Origin: Candidatus Aenigmatarchaeota archaeon
Lineage (GTDB): Archaea > Aenigmatarchaeota > Aenigmatarchaeia > QMZS01
Direction: 5' to 3'
NCBI GenBank assembly: GCA_003663355.1
Contig: QMZV01000016.1
Location: 1-11,822 of the forward strand
Length of the DNA stretch: 11,822 nucleotides
Shown: in pieces, positions 7,242 through 11,822 of the stretch
How the letters are laid out: each line of letters starts with the position of its first letter
How positions within the stretch are numbered: position 1 is the first letter of the stretch
Notes under the pieces: generated by a model
The model's database searches: none
What the model saw: only the letters and a program-made list of their open reading frames with translations
What the model was told of the DNA's origin: nothing
Program-made: the position numbers and the translations under genes

Positions 7242-7556
7242 TTATTTTTCATGAGTATAAATCTTCTTAATCTCTTTATAAAACTCTTCAGCAAATTTAT
7301 AGTATTCTATTCTTTTATCCTCTTGTCCTAATCGAGAATAACAATCACCTATTTTTTCACAAGTTCTGGCAGCAAGTCCATATTCTCTTCTTTCTTCACA
7401 AATTTCTTTCAGTTTTTCAAAACACTCTATTGCTTCATTAAATTTCCCTTCTTCTACAAACTTAATTCCTAAATCATATATTGCCTGTTTATCCTCTCCT
7501 AAACCAGCCTCTTCAAGATTTTTTATTTCTGGTATTCCCCATATTTCTTTTTCCAT
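7242..7556 (-). CDS. Small TPR-repeat protein
   Basis: This soluble 104-aa protein is mostly helical. Residues about 25-52 (YDLGIKFVEEGKFNEAIECF) and about 62-95 (AARTCEKIGDCYSRLGQEDK and on) fit two tetratricopeptide repeats, with the expected small residues and G-x-(Y/F) pattern. The N-terminal 20 residues (MEKEIWGIPEIKNLEEAGLG) form a short lead-in. TPR proteins serve as binding scaffolds; the partner here is unknown. The gene lies directly upstream of fbp on the same strand with a 34-bp gap, so the two may share a transcript. It is divergent from the DUF131 gene, 41 bp away. An overlapping frame at 7513-7785 on the same strand is less likely, because it runs antisense through most of the DUF131 gene and has no recognisable content. 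Confidence 0.8.
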   Translation of the reverse strand: MEKEIWGIPEIKNLEEAGLGEDKQAIYDLGIKFVEEGKFNEAIECFEKLKEICEERREYGLAARTCEKIGDCYSRLGQEDKRIEYYKFAEEFYKEIKKIYTHEK

Positions 7557-7570
7557 ATTGATAGAAAAAC

Positions 7571-7582
7571 TTTAAATATTTA
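7571..7582. promoter_or_regulatory. Candidate bidirectional TATA box, TPR gene / DUF131 gene
   Basis: The 41-bp divergent spacer contains TTTAAATATTTA, nearly identical on both strands. Its first eight bases lie 20-27 nt before the DUF131 ATG at 7598, matching TATA placement for a leaderless transcript. On the minus strand the element lies about 15-26 nt before the TPR gene ATG. No Shine-Dalgarno sequence is present before either start. Confidence 0.45.
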
Positions 7583-7597
7583 TTCTCTAAATTTTTT

Positions 7598-7828
7598 ATG
7601 AAAGACTTATTTTTAGTTGGGTTCCTTTTTCTAATTGTCGGAATAATTCTTATTTTATTTTCTCTATCATCTGGGTCAGAAGGAAAAATTAAATTCGCTT
7701 TTGGCGGTTTTATTGGACCAATTCCCTTCGGATTTGCAAATTCTCCAGCAATGCTTAAAATTGTGATAATTATTTCTGTTATCACTTTAATCTCTTTCCT
7801 CCTATTTTTGAAGTTTTTTTATTTTTGA
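7598..7828 (+). CDS. DUF131 family small membrane protein
   Basis: The 76-aa protein has two hydrophobic helices (about residues 4-23 and 53-73) flanking a short loop with the motif GGFIGPIPFGFAN. The Gly-rich GG..IGPIP(I/F).FG signature between two spans is what I recognise from the archaeal DUF131 (TIGR00304-type) family, which has no established function. The ATG at 7598 gives a first helix right at the N-terminus, has a well-placed TATA-like box upstream, and agrees with the usual short length of the family. The last ten bases overlap the end of the convergent prefoldin alpha gene. The terminal codons (KFFYF) contain a T-rich tract that may also act as terminator. Confidence 0.75.
   Translation: MKDLFLVGFLFLIVGIILILFSLSSGSEGKIKFAFGGFIGPIPFGFANSPAMLKIVIIISVITLISFLLFLKFFYF
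7814..7826 (+). terminator. Oligo-T tract within the end of the DUF131 gene
   Basis: The plus strand reads seven T, one A and five T just before and into the stop codon at 7826-7828. The pattern resembles the T7-A-T6 tract after fbp. It would end the transcript at the gene's end, limiting read-through into prefoldin alpha from the antisense direction. It also encodes Phe and Tyr residues, so its presence may simply reflect the coding sequence. Confidence 0.3.
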
Positions 7829-8238
7829 TTTGATTGTAAATTTTGCAATTCAAAGATTTGTTTCTGGGCTTCATTCTGCAATTCTGATTTTCTTTTGGAT
7901 ATTTGAGGAATGGCAGATTTAAAATTATTGATTTTTTCTTCCAAATATTTATGAATCTCTTCTTTATTCATCTTTACAAAAAATCTTCTACCAACATCAA
8001 CTAAAAAAATGTTATCAGTGGTGATATTTGAAGATACAAAAATCCCAGAGCCCAACTGAGAAAAACCTTCTCCTTTCTGAATCTTGTTTATTGAATTTTT
8101 AAGAGTTATCAATTCATTTAATTTTGATTTCATTAACTCAAGCTGAACAGAAATTTGTTCAAGTTCTTTATTTAGCAACTCTATTTGAATATATTTCTCT
8201 TGTATTTCTCTTTTTAATTCCTCATTATCAGATACCAT
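7819..8238 (-). CDS. pfdA: Prefoldin alpha subunit
   Basis: Prefoldin alpha pairs with four beta subunits in the hexameric archaeal chaperone (two alpha, four beta) that holds unfolded proteins for the thermosome. The 139-aa length is typical. Residues about 1-55 and 92-137 are long heptad-rich helices that would form the antiparallel coiled-coil tentacle. Between them lie the beta hairpins of the central barrel, with QLGSGIFVSSNITTDNIFLV and DVGRRFFVKM, matching the family pattern (P/Q)LGSG.FV...I.D...V.VG.G..VEK. The start at 8238 matches the usual length of the first helix. It lies 35 bp after the TadC-like gene on the same strand; a TATTTAAAT stretch just upstream may be its own promoter. 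Its 3' end overlaps the convergent DUF131 gene by 10 bp. Confidence 0.9.
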   Translation of the reverse strand: MVSDNEELKREIQEKYIQIELLNKELEQISVQLELMKSKLNELITLKNSINKIQKGEGFSQLGSGIFVSSNITTDNIFLVDVGRRFFVKMNKEEIHKYLEEKINNFKSAIPQISKRKSELQNEAQKQIFELQNLQSNQK

Positions 8239-8273
8239 AATTAGATTGAAATTTAAATACTTATTAATGTTTT

Positions 8274-10283
8274 CTAACTTGGAACCATTCCCATTTTTAT
8301 CATATCTAAGAAAGGTGCAAAGATTAAAAGTGAAATTGCAGAAACACCAATATATATAAAACCTCCGATTATTAAATTTTTTGAGATTTCGTTGTGCAAA
8401 CTTATTTTATCCACTCCAACTTGAATTCCAGACATAAACCAAGAAAGGATTATTATTGTTTCTATAGCATAAAAACCAATGGCTAACTGAAATGTTGCTG
8501 GTGTTATTGAAACGCTCTGCCACATAGATAAAAAACTTGTATAAGGTGCAGCAGAAGTCTCAAGAGAAATTCCTCCAAAAGATTTTTTCAAAAAATTAAT
8601 CATCTCAATAATCATATAAGTTAGAGTGTTCATAACTCCACAAATTAGAGGGAGCAAAATTCTTGCCTGCATCTGCATGCTTGAAATCACTTCTGAAAAT
8701 TTATCCTGAATTGCCTCCTGTGTTTTGTGCAAATCTGTCAAATATTTAGAAATGGAAATCATTATCTGCGAAACAATTTTTGTCCCCTTATTTGAGGCAT
8801 CAACAACTGCTTTCAAAATTGAATGAATTAATTTTGAAGGAAAGTATCTTATTGCTCCCTCTTTCTTGTCAAAAATTGCTTGTTCAACAGTCAAACCTTT
8901 ATATTTAATATTTGAAATAATTTTCTGAAGCAAATTTATTGCATAATTTCCTTTTAAGGTAGGCATTATTTTTTCCATTGCAACCTCTAAAGGAATTCCT
9001 CTGTCTATTTCTTGCCCCAATCCAAACAAAACTTCTCTAAATTCATCTTCCATCTCAATAATAGATTTTCTTAGTTTAATCTTCTGGAAAGAGTTTAACA
9101 TTGAGAACAAAGCAACTGAAATAAAGAAACCTGAAATAATGGCATAAGATTGTATTAGAGACAAAGTCTGAAAATTAATATACCAGAAATATAAAAAAGG
9201 AAGCAAAAAAATAAGTGCTGGTAAATAAGAAGGTATAAAAAAATCTCTAAATCTGAATGTATTTTCCGGAGGCAAATCAGGATGCAAAGAAATATCGGGT
9301 TCTGGCAGTGTAATAACTCTTTGGTCTAAAATATTTTTTATTACAAACATCAGTATAACCGGCAATAAAATGTCATAGAATCCAAAAATTGCACTTGAAG
9401 GAATATCTTCCCCCAAAAAAATTGTCATAATTGGAAGCATTGTTAAAACAAGAGTTGGGAGCAAAATTCCCAAAGCATTTACCATTGTAACAGGAGTTTT
9501 CAGTTTTAAAACATATGAATTTGATCTTTCATTCAGAGAACTTAAAATAATACTGACAGATTCATCTAATAATTCCATTCTCCTTTTTCCGCTTGTATAA
9601 AGAGAATAAACAATAGCATTTATTGAATCAGCAAATGCTTTGAATGAAGGTTTCCATCTCTGTGAAAATGAAAGCAATGCTTGCTCCATTGAATTGTAGG
9701 CTCCCATATTGACATCCCAAATTAGTTTTTTCATGTCTAGGGAAAGAGGCCCTGTTATGTTTGATGCTGCAAATTTTACTGCTCCTTCTAAATTTGGAAA
9801 ATTTCGCATGTAGATTACAATATGTAAAATCAGCATAACAATTTCTGAGCCAGCCCTTAATTCATATATTTTTTTAAGGCGAAAAGGATAATAATAAAGA
9901 TAATAACCAAATGCAGCAATAACAAAGATGCAAATAAGACCTGTTATCAAGTTTATAAATTTGAATAAAATTAAAAAAAGGGTTATAGAACAAAGAGACA
10001 TTGCTGTTAGAATTGTAAGAGAAGCAACTCCTTCCGGAGTAACTTTAAGATGTGCAAAATCTATTGCTTCTTCTATTTCCTTTTTTGTTGCTTTATCCGG
10101 AGAAATTGGTAAAATTTTCCCAGAGATGTGAGTTAACTTCTCATAAAGTGTCCTTGGTATTGTTGAAAGTCTTTCTTCTTCCTGAAAAATTTCATATTGA
10201 AGAGATTTTATATCCTCCTTCTGTCTAGAAGGAAATTGAATTTCTTCTTTCTTCTTTTTAGACCTAAAAATAAAGAGATGCAT
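8274..10283 (-). CDS. TadC/ArlJ-like type IV pilus membrane assembly protein (double type II secretion F domain)
   Basis: This 669-aa protein has about nine predicted spans (near 88-108, 110-131, 268-290, 298-318, 350-370, 380-398, 543-562, 600-620 and 637-657). Two cytoplasmic helical type II secretion F domains lie at about 144-265 (start RAGSEIVMLILH, with NLEGAVKFAA) and about 412-540 (start EDEFREVLFGLGQEIDRG, with PLEVAMEKIM). The second is the better match, including the HSILKAVVDASNKG region typical of archaeal pilus and archaellum platform proteins. Such proteins form the inner-membrane platform on which an ATPase powers filament assembly. The N-terminal 80 residues are charged and cytoplasmic. 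In archaea the ATPase gene usually lies just upstream, but here that place is taken by a YbjQ-like gene, so the partner must be elsewhere. The pilin-like protein at 1006-2556 is a possible substrate. Pilus, archaellum or other secretion use cannot be separated. Confidence 0.85.
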   Translation of the reverse strand: MHLFIFRSKKKKEEIQFPSRQKEDIKSLQYEIFQEEERLSTIPRTLYEKLTHISGKILPISPDKATKKEIEEAIDFAHLKVTPEGVASLTILTAMSLCSITLFLILFKFINLITGLICIFVIAAFGYYLYYYPFRLKKIYELRAGSEIVMLILHIVIYMRNFPNLEGAVKFAASNITGPLSLDMKKLIWDVNMGAYNSMEQALLSFSQRWKPSFKAFADSINAIVYSLYTSGKRRMELLDESVSIILSSLNERSNSYVLKLKTPVTMVNALGILLPTLVLTMLPIMTIFLGEDIPSSAIFGFYDILLPVILMFVIKNILDQRVITLPEPDISLHPDLPPENTFRFRDFFIPSYLPALIFLLPFLYFWYINFQTLSLIQSYAIISGFFISVALFSMLNSFQKIKLRKSIIEMEDEFREVLFGLGQEIDRGIPLEVAMEKIMPTLKGNYAINLLQKIISNIKYKGLTVEQAIFDKKEGAIRYFPSKLIHSILKAVVDASNKGTKIVSQIMISISKYLTDLHKTQEAIQDKFSEVISSMQMQARILLPLICGVMNTLTYMIIEMINFLKKSFGGISLETSAAPYTSFLSMWQSVSITPATFQLAIGFYAIETIIILSWFMSGIQVGVDKISLHNEISKNLIIGGFIYIGVSAISLLIFAPFLDMIKMGMVPS

Positions 10284-10375
10284 AATTATTATTGATTAAT
10301 TTGAGTAAACAAAAATTTGTATTTTTCTACTAAAGGATAAAATTGTAAAGCAATTTGGGGGTCAGTTTAATTTTC

Positions 10376-10690
10376 TCATTCAACAAAAACTGCTGTTCCG
10401 CTTGCACTCACCATTAACATGCTCTGTCCTATTGTTTCATAATCCAAATCAATGCTTAAAATTGCATTTGCACCAAGTTTTCTTGCCTCTTCTATCATCT
10501 CATTTATTGCTATTTCCTTTGCTTTTCTTAATTCTTTTTCGTATGCTGCCGCCCTTCCTCCAACAATATCCCTTATTCCTGCAAATAAGTCCTTAAATAC
10601 ATTTGCACCCATTATTGCTTCTCCACTTACAAGACCCAAATATTTCACAATTTTTTTACCTTCTACTGTTGGTGTTGTTGATACTAGCAT
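10376..10690 (-). CDS. YbjQ / UPF0145 (DUF74) family protein
   Basis: The 104-aa product (MLVSTTPTVEGKKIVKYLG) matches E. coli YbjQ as I recall it almost from end to end, with GANVFKDLFAGIRDIVGGR, AYEKELRKA, a D-x-DYET-x-GQ segment and the closing MLMVSASGTAVFV. YbjQ-type proteins form pentamers and are annotated as possible heavy-metal binders, but the biochemical role is not settled. I chose the ATG at 10690 because it gives the usual N-terminus; the frame continues ten codons upstream to a TTG at 10720, which adds a non-conserved tail. The gene is divergent from rrp4 and 92 bp upstream of the TadC-like gene on the same strand, with no evident link to either. Such a well-conserved small protein is widespread in bacteria and archaea. 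Confidence 0.9.
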   Translation of the reverse strand: MLVSTTPTVEGKKIVKYLGLVSGEAIMGANVFKDLFAGIRDIVGGRAAAYEKELRKAKEIAINEMIEEARKLGANAILSIDLDYETIGQSMLMVSASGTAVFVE

Positions 10691-10751
10691 AATATTATAT
10701 ATTTTTAATTGTTTGAACAAGAGTTTAACTTATTTTTTAAATAAAGGGATT
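10691..10751. promoter_or_regulatory. Divergent promoter region, YbjQ gene / rrp4
   Basis: This 61-bp spacer holds two A/T blocks. One, at 10691-10706, reads TTAAAAATATATAATATT-like on the minus strand ahead of the YbjQ ATG. The other, at 10724-10745, reads TTTAACTTATTTTTTAAATA on the plus strand ahead of rrp4. An AAGGGA stretch 4 nt before the rrp4 ATG could be a weak ribosome binding site. Exact boxes cannot be fixed. Confidence 0.35.
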
Positions 10752-11426
10752 ATGGAAGAGGAAAAAGAAGGTTATATTGTTGTTACTCCTGGGACTCTGC
10801 TCGCAACATCAGAAAAATCAGGGGATGGGACTTATATATTAAACAGGAAAACATACTCAAAATATTTTGGAGTTTTAAAAAAAGTTGGGTATAAAATAAG
10901 TGTAATTCCATTTAAACAAAGTTACAAACCAAAGAAGGGAGAGATAATAATTGGAAAGATTGTAGAATTCAATTATCCTTTTTTTATTGTTAATATAGAA
11001 TCTCCATATCCCGGGTACTTATTTTTGGGTGATATATCAACCTATCCTATAAAACAGGAGCAATTAATGAAAATTTACAAACCTGGTACCTGGATTTATT
11101 CCAAGGTATTAGAAATAACAGATAAAATAAAGTTATCAATGAAATTCAGAGAGTCAAGGATTTTAAGGAATGGAAGAATCGCATATATAACTCCATCAAA
11201 AGTCCCAAGGGTAATTGGAAGGGGAGGTAGTATGATAGAGATGATACAGAGAAAAACAAAATGTACTGTTCTAATAGGACAAAATGGAGTAATATGGATA
11301 AATGGAAATAAAACAGAACTTGTGCTGAAGATTATTCAAAAAATAGACAAAGAAGCGCATATCTCTGGTTTAACAGATAGGATTAGCAAATTAATAGATG
11401 AAGAACTAAAAAATGGAAGAAATTAA
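10752..11426 (+). CDS. rrp4: Exosome RNA-binding cap subunit Rrp4
   Basis: Rrp4 forms the cap of the archaeal RNA exosome and feeds RNA substrates into the Rrp41-Rrp42 ring for 3'-5' degradation or tailing. The 224-aa protein has the three-part order. An N-terminal domain at about 1-60 has VVTPGTLLAT and GDGTYI. An S1 domain at about 63-132 has KKGEIIIGKIVEFNYPFFIV and GYLFLGDIS. A KH domain at about 146-200 has VPRVIGRGGSMIEMI, its GRGG loop at 156-159. The start at 10752 begins MEEEKEGYIVVTPG and is the usual length; the frame runs open upstream into the antisense of the YbjQ gene, but that extension has no homologous content. The stop overlaps the rrp41 start by 14 bp. The upstream partner often seen in archaea, the SBDS-like gene, is absent here. 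Confidence 0.95.
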   Translation: MEEEKEGYIVVTPGTLLATSEKSGDGTYILNRKTYSKYFGVLKKVGYKISVIPFKQSYKPKKGEIIIGKIVEFNYPFFIVNIESPYPGYLFLGDISTYPIKQEQLMKIYKPGTWIYSKVLEITDKIKLSMKFRESRILRNGRIAYITPSKVPRVIGRGGSMIEMIQRKTKCTVLIGQNGVIWINGNKTELVLKIIQKIDKEAHISGLTDRISKLIDEELKNGRN

Positions 11427-11822
11427 ATTAATTAGAGATGGGAGAAGATTGGATAATAGAAAATTTGATGAGTTGAGAAAATTAAGTGCAGAATTAAATT
11501 TAAATAAAGAAGCAGCAGGTTCTGCAATGTTCAGTATGGGGAATACAATTGCAGTATCAACAGTTTATGGCCCAATGGAAATTTTTCCAAAGTTTCTTGA
11601 GGAAAAAGATAAAGCGATTCTTGAAGTTAACTATAATATGTTGCCTTTTTCAACAGATGAAAGAACAAGACCTAAATTCTCTAGGAGATCAATAGAGATA
11701 TCTTCCGTAATTAAAAGAGTTCTTGAAAATGTAATTTTTCTTGAAGATTTACCAAGAACAAAGATTCTCATTAATATTGATATTTTATCTGCCGATGCAA
11801 GTACAAGATGCGCCGCAATAAA
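11413..11822 (+). CDS. rrp41: Exosome catalytic subunit Rrp41 (3' end outside window)
   Basis: Rrp41 is the RNase PH-fold catalytic subunit of the archaeal exosome, acting in a hexamer with Rrp42. About 136 residues are visible, running to the window edge. The start region EEIKLIRDGRRLDNRKFDELRKL matches the family's L.R.DGR...E.R.. pattern. GSAMFSMGNTIAVSTVYGP, NYNMLPFSTDERTRP, RRSIEISSVI (RNA-binding arginines) and the ILSADASTRCAAI ending fit the family. The catalytic acidic residues normally come shortly after the last visible stretch, so they lie outside the window. The ATG at 11413 lies inside the rrp4 frame, 14 bp before its stop, so the two are almost certainly one transcript with coupled translation. 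rrp42 is expected next. Confidence 0.95.
   Translation, partial: MEEIKLIRDGRRLDNRKFDELRKLSAELNLNKEAAGSAMFSMGNTIAVSTVYGPMEIFPKFLEEKDKAILEVNYNMLPFSTDERTRPKFSRRSIEISSVIKRVLENVIFLEDLPRTKILINIDILSADASTRCAAI

Noticed and set aside
7513..7785. A 90-codon minus-strand frame
   Set aside because: It is antisense to the DUF131 gene, overlaps the start of the TPR gene in another frame and has no recognisable domain.
10309..10320. ACAAAAATTTGT as a possible operator upstream of the TadC-like gene
   Set aside because: The inverted repeat is imperfect, low in complexity and expected by chance in such A/T-rich spacers.
10284..10375. Longest spacer (92 bp) examined for an RNA gene or small frame
   Set aside because: No stable stem, tRNA-like shape or convincing short frame was found; it is probably just promoter and 3' untranslated sequence.
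10691..10720. Ten-codon upstream extension of the YbjQ protein from a TTG
   Set aside because: The conserved N-terminus begins at the ATG at 10690; the extension is A/T-rich promoter-like sequence.
10452..10751. A 100-codon N-terminal extension of rrp4
   Set aside because: It runs antisense through most of the YbjQ gene, has no match to Rrp4, and the ATG at 10752 gives the family's normal N-terminus.

Overview
This is a gene-dense, strongly AT-rich archaeal chromosome segment with spacers of about 8-92 bp. The archaeal assignment rests on exosome genes rrp4 and rrp41, prefoldin alpha, the bifunctional fructose-1,6-bisphosphate aldolase/phosphatase, a DUF131 membrane protein and an archaeal TadC/ArlJ-type pilus membrane protein. 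The low GC, compact layout, Cys-rich surface proteins and apparently short leaders would fit a DPANN-type genome (for example Woesearchaeota or Pacearchaeota). That lineage call is inference.

Layout. Positions 1-2711 (+) hold three closely packed extracytoplasmic genes: a 5'-truncated Cys-rich protein with a C-terminal PKD-like domain, a 516-aa Cys-rich protein with a pilin-like N-terminus, and a 50-aa single-span membrane protein that is easily missed. Both junctions read TAATTATG. Positions 2720-5536 (-) encode PEP synthase and a small HAD hydrolase. Positions 5590-6102 (+) encode a small protein with the HELLGH motif of dipeptidyl peptidase III. Positions 6131-7556 (-) encode a TPR protein followed by the aldolase/phosphatase. 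Positions 7598-7828 (+) encode the DUF131 protein, whose end overlaps the end of prefoldin alpha (7819-8238, -). Positions 8274-10283 (-) encode a 669-aa TadC-like protein and 10376-10690 (-) a YbjQ/UPF0145 protein. Positions 10752 to the right edge (+) carry rrp4 and the first part of rrp41, overlapping by 14 bp.

Together: PEP synthase (pyruvate to PEP) and the aldolase/phosphatase (triose phosphates to fructose 6-phosphate) are the two gluconeogenesis-specific steps and lie about 600 bp apart, so the cell probably makes hexose phosphate from pyruvate. Rrp4 and Rrp41 are RNA exosome parts, and prefoldin alpha is half of a chaperone. The TadC-like protein and the pilin-like protein could belong to one type IV pilus-like surface system, but no ATPase or prepilin peptidase lies in the window. 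The least explained parts are the three-gene Cys-rich surface cluster and the HELLGH protein. No tRNA, rRNA, CRISPR array or insertion sequence was seen, and no gene-free stretch exceeds 100 bp.
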